A stretch of DNA of 64,000 bases from Archangium lipolyticum (lineage in GTDB: Bacteria; Myxococcota; Myxococcia; Myxococcales; Myxococcaceae). The stretch covers positions 124,001 through 188,000 of the forward strand of contig NZ_JANKBZ010000007.1 in the NCBI RefSeq assembly GCF_024623785.1, read 5' to 3'. Of the stretch, positions 35,586 to 44,819 are shown piece by piece. Numbering within the stretch: the first letter of the stretch is position 1; every line of letters starts with the position of its first letter. Below the pieces are notes generated by a model. That model saw nothing but the letters and a program-made list of their open reading frames with translations, was not told the origin of the DNA and searched no databases. The translations under genes were made by a program, and so were the position numbers.

Positions 35586-35698
35586 GGGGTTTCCCTCTCG
35601 ATGGCCGCCTGCCTGGTGGCCAGAGGGGCTCGGCGGCTCGGGCGGTAGATGACCGGGAACACCGGCGCCGTCACGGAAATTGCGCGGCCCCGCCGCCT

Positions 35699-36469
35699 CT
35701 AACCCGCCAGACCCTGGAGATCCTCGATGATGCCCTGGTGCAGCCGGCGCCGCTCCGTCGAGACGAAGAAGTGGTCATTGCTCGGCAGCATGCGCAGGCG
35801 GAAGCCGACGTTGGTCTCCCGGCACCAGGCCTGGGCCTCGGCGGGGCTGACCTCCGGATCCCCCTCGGCGCCGAAGGCCGAGATGGGCACTTCCAGCGGG
35901 GGCTCGCTCGTGTACTGGTAGCTCTCGGCGACACTCATGTCCGCGCGCAAAGCGGGCAGGACCTCCTGCTGGAAGTCCTCGCTGGCGAGCACCTCCCGGG
36001 GCAGGCGGTACCGGGTGCCGATCCGCGCCAGGAACTCCGCGTCCGGCAGGTGGCTGACGGGAGGTGGGAGCTCCCCCCGGATGAACAGCGCCGGGCTGGC
36101 CGCGAGGAAGAGGCGCAGCGGCATCGGCTCCCCGGCGCGGCGCAGCAGGCGCGTCAGCTCGAAGGCGATGTTGCCGCCGAAGCTGTGCCCGAAGAAGGCG
36201 GCGGGCATCTGATTGAGGAAGGGGCGCATCATGCCCGCCAGCTTCTCGATCAGCTCGGTGAAGTGGGTGATGGGGGCCTCGCTACGGCGGCTGGCCCGTC
36301 CTGGCAGCTCGATGGGGCAGACCTCGATGAACGAGGGGAGCTGGGTGGTCCATAGCCGGAAGATGGAGGCATCTCCTCCCGCGAAGTGGAAGCAGAACAG
36401 ACGCAGGCTCGCCTGTGGGCGCGGCTCGGGACAGGTGACCCAGCGGCGGTAGACGGGGGGAACGCGCAT
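35699..36469 (-). CDS. Orphan type II thioesterase (alpha/beta hydrolase)
   Basis: Type II thioesterase of the GrsT/TEII class, 256 aa, which usually frees mis-primed carriers in NRPS/PKS assembly lines. Signature blocks are LFCFHFAGGDASIF at the N terminus, PIELPGR, the nucleophile GHSFGGN, the acid region GDPEVSP and the His of NDHFF. No NRPS or PKS gene occurs anywhere in the window, so it must serve assembly lines encoded elsewhere. ATG at 36469 (MRVPPVYRRWV) is the natural start; the longer ORF adds an unlikely leader. Confidence 0.9.
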   Translation of the reverse strand: MRVPPVYRRWVTCPEPRPQASLRLFCFHFAGGDASIFRLWTTQLPSFIEVCPIELPGRASRRSEAPITHFTELIEKLAGMMRPFLNQMPAAFFGHSFGGNIAFELTRLLRRAGEPMPLRLFLAASPALFIRGELPPPVSHLPDAEFLARIGTRYRLPREVLASEDFQQEVLPALRADMSVAESYQYTSEPPLEVPISAFGAEGDPEVSPAEAQAWCRETNVGFRLRMLPSNDHFFVSTERRRLHQGIIEDLQGLAG

Positions 36470-36709
36470 GCGGGTGGGACCATGCTCCGCAGTGCGGGCC
36501 GTCGCGTCAATCCCCCGGTGGGGCACATTCGAGCACGACTTCCAGGGCTCTCGGAGGTCTCCTGGACACGGGTGTCGGCTGGTCCACGGAACGGGTGCAC
36601 GGCAACCACCGGTATTTCTTCTCAAGATCTGAGGATTTTCGCTCCCCCTGTCTGTGGATTCGCGGACGTGCAAACCATTGCGCGGACCTTCTGGGGGCCA
36701 GCTCGTGTG

Positions 36710-39076
36710 TCAGTCCTCCACCACGACCGTGATGGGCTGGCTCACCTGGGGACGGTGCACCATGGCCGCGGTGATGACGTGCTGGCCGGGCCTCAGGCTC
36801 CAGCGGAACTCGTGCGGGTACGTCACCGTGGCCACGGGCACTCCGTCCACCAGCCACACGATGGGCTCCGTACTGGGCGTCACGTCCGCCGCCAGCCGCA
36901 GCGTCGACGCCGACGCGGGCGTGTCCGGATCGTAGAGCAGCCGCACCGTGCCTCTCGGCTCGCGGATGGCCACCCTGGGCTCCAACTCCTCGGGCCGGCC
37001 CGGGCACAGCGGGCTCTCCCGCAGCGGCGCGATGTCCAGGTGCTGCCGCCGCGCCCACTGCTCGTACTCCTCCGGCAGCGCCAGCATCACCCGTGTCACC
37101 ACCTCGCGCTCCGGGCAGGTGGGGCCCGCCCGCATTCCATTGCGCCGGTCCAGCCGGACGCGCGCGTGGAAGGGGCAGCTCTCCGTGGGGGCCGTGCCCG
37201 GGACGAACCACTCGCTCTTGCGGTGGGGGCAGTCCTGCCCCGCCAGCCGGCCCGACAGCGGGCACACGTCGATGGCCAGCGAGCCCGAGGGCGGAGGGAA
37301 GGTGTCCAGCACGGGCCGGTACGGGCGCCACCCGGGCATCACCGCGTCGAGAATCTCGTGCACCGCGCCGGCCGCTCCGAGCAGTCCGCCCAGGCCGTTC
37401 ATCCGGCGCCAGTCGTGGTTGCCCACCCAGACGGCCACGAGCAGCCGGTCGCTGAAGGCCACTGCCCAAGCGTCGCGGTAGCCCTGGCTGGTGCCCGTCT
37501 TCACCGCCACGGCATACGGGTAGTCCAGCGCGCTGCCCGAGGGGAACGTGGGCCTCCGGGCCAGCGGGTCCGAGAGGATGTGGCGCACCAGCTGCGCCGA
37601 CTCGCGCGTCATCAGCCTGCGCGGGGGCACCACCGGCTCGTCGATGAAGCGCCTCGGGGAGCGCGTCTCTCCCTCGTGCGCGAGCACCAGGTACAGCTTC
37701 GCCAGCTCCTCCAGGGTGACGTGCAGGTTGCCCACCGCGAGCCCCAGGCCATAGTGGTCCGGCTCGTAGGAGATGCCGCCCACGTCCGCCTTCGCGAGGA
37801 AGCGCAACGTCGGCTCCACTCCGACCTGCTCCAGCACCCGCAGGGCGGGGATGTTGCGCGAGTTGCCCAGCGTCTCGCGCAGCAGCATGGGCCCCAGATA
37901 GGTGTGGTTGACGTTCTCCGGCAGATAGGACCGGCCGCTCTCCGTCCTCATGTCCATGGGCGTATCCGCCAGCTCGGTGGCGGCGGTGACGATGCCCTTC
38001 TCCAACGCCAGTCCATAGATGAAGGGCTTGAGCGTGGAGCCCGGCGAGCGCCGCTGCTTCACGAAGTCGATGGCCCCCCGGTGCTCCTCGCTGAAGAAGT
38101 CCCGGGAGCCCACGTACGCGAGGATGTCTCCCGTCTCCGTGTCCAGTACCAGCGCGGCGGTGTTGCCCGCCCCCGCGCCATCGAGCCGGTCCAGGTTCCT
38201 CTGGAGGATGCGCGCCACCTTCGATTGGATCTCCAGATCCAACGTGGCCGTGGAGATGGGCTGGGAACGGGCCCGGGCCAGCTCGCTCCACTCCAGCACC
38301 GCGTGCAGCGCCTCCGGCATGCGCTGGGGCCGGGGCACCAGGCCCAGGTCCGCCCGCAGTGCCTGCTCCAACTCCTCGTGCGAGAAGGCGCCCCGCGCGT
38401 GCAGGGCGCGGAGGATGCGGTGGCTGCGCTTGAGAGCCCGCCGCAGGCCATCCTCGGCGTACGGGTTCATCCGCCCGGGGAGCTGCGGCAGGCCCGCGAG
38501 GAACGCGGCCTGGGCCCAGGACAGGTCCTCCACTGGCTTGTCGAAGTAGAGGCGCGCGGCGCGCACCACCCCGTGCACCCGGTTTCCGTAGGGTGCGATG
38601 GCCAGGTATTGGCGCAGCACCTTCTCGTGGCCGTGCTCGCGCACGAGCAGCAGCGCCTCCACGGCCTCGCGCGCCTTGCGCCAGAGGTGGCGCCCTCCGG
38701 GCGTCTGCATCCGCGCCACCTGCATGGCCAGCGTGGAGGCCCCGGAGATGACGCGCAGGTTGCGCGCGTTCTGCAACAGGGCCCGCCCCACCGACGGCAG
38801 GTACACGCCCGGGTGCTCGTAGAAGTGCCGATCCTCCGTGACGAGCGTGGCCTGGACGATGCGCTCGGGCAGCACGTAGGGCACCGGCCAGTAGCCGAGC
38901 TCCCCGCCCGCTCCGGGCACCTCGCCCAGGTACGCGCCCCGCCGGTCCAGCACGAGGCGCGAGGGCTCGTAGGTGAGCAGCCCGTCCTGGAGGCTGGAGG
39001 CGAACCACACACCCGCTCCCAGCACCACCAGGACGAGCGCGGCCACCACCCGCCCGCGTGTCCACCTACTTCTCAT
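36710..39076 (-). CDS. pbpC: Penicillin-binding protein 1C
   Basis: Bifunctional peptidoglycan synthase, 788 aa. One N-terminal membrane helix precedes the GT51 glycosyltransferase domain (EDRHFYEHPGV, GASTLAMQVARM, KAREAVEAL). The transpeptidase domain follows with SPGSTLKP (nucleophile Ser), SRN and VKTGTSQG, and then a C-terminal BiPBP_C beta domain (about 700-788) typical of PBP1C. ATG 39076 overlaps the end of the alpha-2-macroglobulin gene by 11 bases. The pairing of pbpC with a bacterial alpha-2-macroglobulin is conserved in proteobacteria, where the two are thought to act together in trapping proteases and repairing the wall. Confidence 0.96.
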   Translation of the reverse strand: MRSRWTRGRVVAALVLVVLGAGVWFASSLQDGLLTYEPSRLVLDRRGAYLGEVPGAGGELGYWPVPYVLPERIVQATLVTEDRHFYEHPGVYLPSVGRALLQNARNLRVISGASTLAMQVARMQTPGGRHLWRKAREAVEALLLVREHGHEKVLRQYLAIAPYGNRVHGVVRAARLYFDKPVEDLSWAQAAFLAGLPQLPGRMNPYAEDGLRRALKRSHRILRALHARGAFSHEELEQALRADLGLVPRPQRMPEALHAVLEWSELARARSQPISTATLDLEIQSKVARILQRNLDRLDGAGAGNTAALVLDTETGDILAYVGSRDFFSEEHRGAIDFVKQRRSPGSTLKPFIYGLALEKGIVTAATELADTPMDMRTESGRSYLPENVNHTYLGPMLLRETLGNSRNIPALRVLEQVGVEPTLRFLAKADVGGISYEPDHYGLGLAVGNLHVTLEELAKLYLVLAHEGETRSPRRFIDEPVVPPRRLMTRESAQLVRHILSDPLARRPTFPSGSALDYPYAVAVKTGTSQGYRDAWAVAFSDRLLVAVWVGNHDWRRMNGLGGLLGAAGAVHEILDAVMPGWRPYRPVLDTFPPPSGSLAIDVCPLSGRLAGQDCPHRKSEWFVPGTAPTESCPFHARVRLDRRNGMRAGPTCPEREVVTRVMLALPEEYEQWARRQHLDIAPLRESPLCPGRPEELEPRVAIREPRGTVRLLYDPDTPASASTLRLAADVTPSTEPIVWLVDGVPVATVTYPHEFRWSLRPGQHVITAAMVHRPQVSQPITVVVED

Positions 39077-42000
39077 GCTCTCCCTTCACGAGGATGCGCA
39101 GGCCCTCGCCGCGGCCGCGCACCGACTCGCGGTACATCAGCTCGGCCCAGGGCGCCGGGTGCACGAAGGAGCCCTCGGTGGCGGCGCGCACCCGGAAGTG
39201 GAAGGTGTGCGTGCCCCGCGGCATCCGCAGGAAGTAGTAGCGCACCTCGTGGTCCAGCCGCTGCACGTAGGCCGGCGTGAGCGAGTCCGCTTGCGACGGC
39301 TTCGCGTCCGACGAGGCGTTCGCCAGCTCCGGGTTGAGCGGCTCGAGGCCCGCGGCGAAGGGCACCACCAGCGCCACGTGGTTGCGCTCCTCCTCGGTGA
39401 CGACGCGCGCGTGCAGCTCCAGGATGTCGCCCACCTTCAGGTCCTTCGCGTCCCCGGCCTTGTCGTCGAAGTGCGTCTGCTCGGAGCCATCCGCGTGCAG
39501 CCAGGTGGCGCCACGCGAGACGATGAAGCCCTGCTTGAGCGGCGTCACCTTGTCCCCTGGCGTGGCCGGCACGTATTGAGCCTCGACCCGCATGCCCACC
39601 GGGCCGCCCTTCACCGTGGCGGACAGCTGCGCGTCACTGGCCACCTCCGCCCGGGCCGTCTTCGTGTTCTTGTCCACCTGGAGCGTGGCTCCCGAGGACA
39701 GCGTCACGGTGGTGTCCGGCACGGTGGGCTTCGCCTTCTCCATGTACAGCGCCAGCGCGGCGATGGCCCGGCGGTTCTCGAAGGTGCTGCCGAAGCCCAC
39801 CTCCGCGTTCGCGTAGGAGAGGAGCGCGTCGCGCAGCTGGTCGAGCCGCTGCTCGGCCGGGTCGAGCCGCACCAGCGCCTCGAAGACGGCCGCCACGCTG
39901 GAGGGCCGCGAGCTGAGGAAGCCGTAGTCCCCCCACGAGGCACGGCGCCAGTTGAGCCCCTCGAAGACGGGCTTGCCCTTGCTCAGCTTGATGATGACGC
40001 TGTCCCACAGCTCCTTGCGCAGCACCTCCAGGTTGTTGCGGTACACCATGGGCTGCGCGGACATGGTGGTGGCCAGGTCCGCCAGGCTCTGGATGTCCAG
40101 GCGCTCGCGCAGCTGGAAGAGGTCGATGAGGTAGTGCTCGTCCAGCGAGCCCACGCGGGTGAGGGCGCGCAGCGCGGAGATCTGCTGGCTGTACCGCCAC
40201 TCCTGCACGAGCCCCGGGTAGTCGCTGCGCAGCACGCGCTTGAGGCCCTCCACCGCGCGCGTCTGGAGCTTCTCGTCCACCTTCAGGCCCGCGCGCCGCG
40301 CCGCGTCCAGGAACTCCACCGCCTGCGCCGTCACCTGCACATCGCCCGGTCCTCCCGGCCAGAAGGCGAAGAGGCCCTGCTCGTCCTGGTACTGGCCCAT
40401 CTCCTCCTGGATGCGCTGGACGTGCCCGGAGATCTGCTTGCCGAAGGGCGTCTTCACCGTCAGCTCGCGTAGCACCGCCGCCTGCGCCACGTCCGGATAC
40501 AGCTGCGACAGCTTCTGCTCGAGACAGCCGTGCGGGTACTCGGCCAGGTACTCCAGGCCGGACACCAGCTCCAGCACTCCGGGGATGGAGGTGATGAGCA
40601 CCTCCTGGGAGGCGGTTCCCGGACGGGCCGGCTCGGGCAGCGCCTTGAGCTGCGTGGTGCCCGCCTTCAGCGTGTCGAAGTACGCGAAGTGCTCCACCGA
40701 GCGGTCCGGCAGCACGGGCAGCTGCACCTCGAAGGCATCTCCGGCCTTGTCCGACTTGCGCTCGATGTCCACCCGCACCTTGAGCGTCTGCGGCTCGGAC
40801 ACGTCCGCGTTCTTCACGGTGATGGGCGTGACGAAGCTCATGGCCCTGTTGGCCTGCAGCTCCACGTTCTGACTGAGCGGCTGGAGGTCCGCCGGGCCCG
40901 ACACCTTCACCGCCACCGAGCCGGGGCCACCGCTGCCCTCGACCACCCGTCCCACCGCGCCGCCCCAGAAGCGGTCTCCCTGGCGCACGAAGCGGGGGAG
41001 CTGCGGCTGCACCAGCACCGGCAACCGCACGCGCAGCACCGTCTGCTTGTAGCCGAAGCGCTGCAGCCCGGAGATGGCCACCGCGCGCACCCGGAAGTTG
41101 GTGAGGTCGTCCGACAGCGGCACCTGCACCGTCAGCTTGCCGGACGCCGGCACCTGTAGCGTGGCCTGGTAGTACGGCACCGTCTGGAAGTTCTTGCGCA
41201 CCACGCGCTTGCTTCCACCCTCCATCTCCTCTTCCTCGCTGCCGTCACCGCCGGGCTCCTCCTCCTGCTCGAAGAGCTTGCCCACCAGGCTGTTGCGCGT
41301 GTCCCGCAGCGTGGTGCCGCGCGTGTTCTCCTTGATGAGCTCGTCGAGCGGGTTGAGCGTCCCCTCCGGCGCCAGTGACAGCACGGCCTCGTCCACCAGC
41401 CACAGCGTCACCTCGCCGGCCAGCGGCTTGCCCTGATCGTCCTTGAGGGTCAGCTCCACGGGAACGGTGGCCCCCGGGCGAGTCGTCTCCGGGTGCTTGA
41501 GCTCCACCGCCACCTGGTTGCGCACCGGCTCCACCTTCACGTCCACCGACGCCCCGAGCGTCTGCGGCCGGTAGCGCGCGTCATCCTTGTCGCCCTCGCC
41601 CAGGCGGCCTCGCATCAGCGCCACGTGCACCGGAACGTTGGGCACGTGCTGCGCCCGGATGGCCAGCTCGTGCACTGCCTTGCCACCGGACACCTCGTGC
41701 CACGTGTACGTGTTGCCGCCCGGCTCCTCCACCACCACCAGCGCGCGGCCCTCCTGGAAGGGGCTCTGGATGATGAGGCGCGCCGTCTCGCCCGGCTTGT
41801 ACGCGTCCTTGTCCGGGGTGAGCCCGAAGACACCCTGGCGCGACTTCTGCCAGGCGATCGGCGTCTGGCCTCCCACGTACAGGTCCGCCGACAGCGTCTG
41901 CACCCGGCCCAGCTTGTCGCGCGCCACCAGCTCCACCATGTACACGCCGGACTCCTTCAGCTCGAAGGGCGGCGAGACGGGCTTCTCCTCGGTGGTGATG

Positions 42001-44819
42001 AGCTTCTCCGCGAGCTTCACGTCCTCCTGCTCGGTGACGTACTTCGCCTCGCCGGTGGCGAAGTGCGTCTCGCGCAGCTGGCTGTGCCAGATGCGCTTGT
42101 AGAGGCGCACCGTCACCTCCTGGCCCTTCACCGCCTTGTCGTCCACGCCCACCGCGAGGATGTCCGGCGTCAGCGTGAACGGCTTGTCCGAGTAGCGCGG
42201 CAGCTTCATGCCCAGCACGAACGGCGGCAGCGCGCGCACCTCCTGCGCCGTCGAGACAGGCTGGTTGTCCGCGCCGGTGACGGTGGCCTCGAAGCGGTAG
42301 ACGCGCGCCGAGCCGTCCAGATCCAACGCCGGGTTGACGCTCATCTCGTCCGCGCCGTTGTCGTCCAGCGTCGCGTTGCGCGTCATCGTCTCGGGGGCCC
42401 GGCTCTGTCCCTCGCGCGCGAACTGGGTGCTGGAGGCGAAGAGGAAGCCCTCGCGCCCCTTGGGCACGTAGTAGTGGGGGCGCCGCGTGACGGTCCACGA
42501 GATGGGCTGTCCGGCCACGTTGCCGCCCGCGTAGTAGCGCGCCACCGCCTTCACCTTGAAGGGCCCATCCAGGCGCACCGTGGCGGGGCTGGAGAGCTGC
42601 ACCTCGAAGGTGGGAATGCGGTAGGCCTCCACCTTGAAGCCCCGGCGCGCGAGCACCCGCTCCGTGCGCTTCTCCACCAGCACGACCTGGAAGTCGCCGG
42701 TGGGCACGTCCTTCTCCTGGAACTCGGCGGAGAAGCCGTACAGCGCGGTGAAGGCCAGCGGGAGCGGCCACTGCCGTTCGCCCGGGCCCTCCACGCGCAG
42801 CAGGTACTGGTTCGCGTCGCCGGGGGACACGAAGTCCCCGCCCTCCTCGTTGCGCAGGAAGCCCTTGATGTAGACCTTCTCACCCGGCCGGTAGATGGGG
42901 CGCTCGGTGAAGAGGAAGCCGCGCAGTCCATCGTTCGGCGGCGGCGGCGTCTGCTGCGTCAGCCATCCCAGCCAGCCCGAGGACGCCGACCAGTGGTTGT
43001 TGGCGAAGGCCGCCGGGGCCTCGCGCGGATCCAACACGAGCACGTCCTCGCCATTGCGCACGGAGACGCGATCGATGCTCTCCCAGCTCGGCTGGGGGCC
43101 GAGGTTCGCCCGGCCCGCCGCGTCCGTGGTGAGCTCCAGCGTGAAGGGCTCCACGCGTGTCGCTTCCCTCTGCTTCGGGTCCGGAACGCGGTGATGGCCC
43201 TCCAGTACGATGCGCGCGCCGCGGACCTCCTTCGCCTCGTCCAGCGTGCGCACGAAGAAGACGGCCTCGTCCCGCTCCTCCACCGTGGTGAGCGAGAGGT
43301 TGGTGACCTGCACCCGGACATAGGCGCGCTCGGGGGCGCCGGTGAGCCGCCGCAGGCCCACGAGGTACGTGCCGGGCCGGGACTTGCCCACCACCGGGTT
43401 GAGCAGCGGCGCCAGGTCCAGGCCGAACGTGGTGGTGCCGCCGCGCTTGGGCAGGGGCAGGTCCACCAGCGTGGAGACGAGCGGCGAGCCCAGCAGCCGG
43501 ATGTTCGCTTTCAGCTCGTCCTCGCCGATGTAGGCGGGGTTCGGCCGCGTCGCGGGCTCCTCGCCGGGGAAGGGCGGCGCGCTCTCCTCGTTGATGACGA
43601 TGGGCCGGTTGGGGAAGGGCCACAGGCCAGGGTGGAGCGGATCCACCCGGTAGATGCGCACGTCCGCGCGCGCGTCGCCGTAGCCCTGCAGCGGCAGCAT
43701 GCTCGGGCCCCGGGTCTCCACCAGCGCGGTGGACTGCATCCAGCGCAGGAAGGGCCTCTTGAAGTCCAGGTGGAAGAAGACCTGGAGGTCGCCCGGATCT
43801 CTCAGGGGCCGGTCGCTGTCGTCACGGATGGGCGCGGCGCCGATGCGCATCCGGTACAGCGTGTCCGGCACGAACTTCCCGCGCAGCGCCACGCGCGTGC
43901 CGTACGTCTGGAAATGCAGATCCGGCACCGCGGGCTCCAGCCGCACCAGCTTCTTCAGCGCGGTGAGCGAGAGGCCCTCCACCGGCGCGGAGAAGACGAG
44001 CTGCGGCAGGTCTCCCTGGTTGCCGCACGAGAGCGCCATGTCCCGGGGCGTGGAGGCCCCGCCCGTCAGCGAGAACTGGCTCCCGCCGCACTGCACCTGC
44101 TGAAGGTGGAAGGCGGGCCGCGTGGACAGCCGGCCCACCCAGAGCACCTTGTCCTCGTCCCCCAGGGCGAGGCTCACGTTGACGCGCAGCTGCTTGCCCT
44201 CGGGCACGTCCTCCTCGAGGGTGATGGCGTAGACGGCCCGCTCGCGCTGGTTGCCGCGCGGCAGCTGCGACAGCGTCCAGTCCTTCAGCACGCGCGTGGG
44301 CGAGTCCGCCAGGCCGGGCAGGTCGCGCACCTCCAGCCGCAGCATCTTCTTGAGCGCGTCGAGCGGCAGCGACTGGGGGAAGGTGAGGGTGAAGGTCCGG
44401 AAGGGCCGCAGGTCCGAGCTGTCGGGCGACGGCGACATCTCCGAGGGCGCCGACATCATCGTGGTGAGGATCTTCCGCGTGCCGCGCGCCTCGAAGGAGA
44501 AGCGCGCCAGCGCGGGCCAGGGCTCGGCGGGGCGGAACTGGAGCGTCTTGCGATCCGCCCAGAACCACTGGCCGGGCCACGAGGGCTTCACCTCGAGCAG
44601 CTTCGCGCCATCGTCGGCGCTCTGCTTGCCGGGCCCCACGTTGTCGGGGAAGTAGACGGTGACCGGATCGAACCCGCGCAGGAACTGGTCGGGGAGGATT
44701 CTCACCCCCCCGCCTTCGGGGCGCTGGCTCTCGTCGGCCGGACGGTACTCCTGCGCCCGCGCGGGAGCGGCCGCGAGCAGCAGGAGCAGGCAGAGGACGG
44801 AGTTCAGGAGCGGTTTCAC
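39066..44819 (-). CDS. Bacterial alpha-2-macroglobulin with intact thioester
   Basis: Large periplasmic protease-trapping protein, 1917 aa, with a Sec signal peptide (LLLLLAAAPARAQ). The E. coli homologue is a lipoprotein; no lipobox is seen here. Multiple MG beta-sandwich domains fill the first 1100 residues (for example GFLFTERPIYRPGEKVYIKG, the MG/A2M hallmark). An acidic stretch (EQEEEPGGDGSEEEEMEGG) is probably the bait or linker. The thioester motif CLEQ starts at residue 1432 inside YPHGCLEQKLSQLYP, followed by the alpha-barrel TED. The start is GTG at 44819, inside a GTGA overlap with the preceding stop, so translation is coupled. It is followed by pbpC. Confidence 0.95.
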   Translation of the reverse strand: MKPLLNSVLCLLLLLAAAPARAQEYRPADESQRPEGGGVRILPDQFLRGFDPVTVYFPDNVGPGKQSADDGAKLLEVKPSWPGQWFWADRKTLQFRPAEPWPALARFSFEARGTRKILTTMMSAPSEMSPSPDSSDLRPFRTFTLTFPQSLPLDALKKMLRLEVRDLPGLADSPTRVLKDWTLSQLPRGNQRERAVYAITLEEDVPEGKQLRVNVSLALGDEDKVLWVGRLSTRPAFHLQQVQCGGSQFSLTGGASTPRDMALSCGNQGDLPQLVFSAPVEGLSLTALKKLVRLEPAVPDLHFQTYGTRVALRGKFVPDTLYRMRIGAAPIRDDSDRPLRDPGDLQVFFHLDFKRPFLRWMQSTALVETRGPSMLPLQGYGDARADVRIYRVDPLHPGLWPFPNRPIVINEESAPPFPGEEPATRPNPAYIGEDELKANIRLLGSPLVSTLVDLPLPKRGGTTTFGLDLAPLLNPVVGKSRPGTYLVGLRRLTGAPERAYVRVQVTNLSLTTVEERDEAVFFVRTLDEAKEVRGARIVLEGHHRVPDPKQREATRVEPFTLELTTDAAGRANLGPQPSWESIDRVSVRNGEDVLVLDPREAPAAFANNHWSASSGWLGWLTQQTPPPPNDGLRGFLFTERPIYRPGEKVYIKGFLRNEEGGDFVSPGDANQYLLRVEGPGERQWPLPLAFTALYGFSAEFQEKDVPTGDFQVVLVEKRTERVLARRGFKVEAYRIPTFEVQLSSPATVRLDGPFKVKAVARYYAGGNVAGQPISWTVTRRPHYYVPKGREGFLFASSTQFAREGQSRAPETMTRNATLDDNGADEMSVNPALDLDGSARVYRFEATVTGADNQPVSTAQEVRALPPFVLGMKLPRYSDKPFTLTPDILAVGVDDKAVKGQEVTVRLYKRIWHSQLRETHFATGEAKYVTEQEDVKLAEKLITTEEKPVSPPFELKESGVYMVELVARDKLGRVQTLSADLYVGGQTPIAWQKSRQGVFGLTPDKDAYKPGETARLIIQSPFQEGRALVVVEEPGGNTYTWHEVSGGKAVHELAIRAQHVPNVPVHVALMRGRLGEGDKDDARYRPQTLGASVDVKVEPVRNQVAVELKHPETTRPGATVPVELTLKDDQGKPLAGEVTLWLVDEAVLSLAPEGTLNPLDELIKENTRGTTLRDTRNSLVGKLFEQEEEPGGDGSEEEEMEGGSKRVVRKNFQTVPYYQATLQVPASGKLTVQVPLSDDLTNFRVRAVAISGLQRFGYKQTVLRVRLPVLVQPQLPRFVRQGDRFWGGAVGRVVEGSGGPGSVAVKVSGPADLQPLSQNVELQANRAMSFVTPITVKNADVSEPQTLKVRVDIERKSDKAGDAFEVQLPVLPDRSVEHFAYFDTLKAGTTQLKALPEPARPGTASQEVLITSIPGVLELVSGLEYLAEYPHGCLEQKLSQLYPDVAQAAVLRELTVKTPFGKQISGHVQRIQEEMGQYQDEQGLFAFWPGGPGDVQVTAQAVEFLDAARRAGLKVDEKLQTRAVEGLKRVLRSDYPGLVQEWRYSQQISALRALTRVGSLDEHYLIDLFQLRERLDIQSLADLATTMSAQPMVYRNNLEVLRKELWDSVIIKLSKGKPVFEGLNWRRASWGDYGFLSSRPSSVAAVFEALVRLDPAEQRLDQLRDALLSYANAEVGFGSTFENRRAIAALALYMEKAKPTVPDTTVTLSSGATLQVDKNTKTARAEVASDAQLSATVKGGPVGMRVEAQYVPATPGDKVTPLKQGFIVSRGATWLHADGSEQTHFDDKAGDAKDLKVGDILELHARVVTEEERNHVALVVPFAAGLEPLNPELANASSDAKPSQADSLTPAYVQRLDHEVRYYFLRMPRGTHTFHFRVRAATEGSFVHPAPWAELMYRESVRGRGEGLRILVKGEHEK

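Noticed and set aside
35699-36469. Membership of an NRPS/PKS gene cluster
   Set aside because: No adenylation, ketosynthase or carrier domains are encoded anywhere in the window, so the thioesterase is treated as an orphan.
36386-39280. A 964-codon plus-strand frame
   Set aside because: It is antisense to pbpC; no protein-like features.
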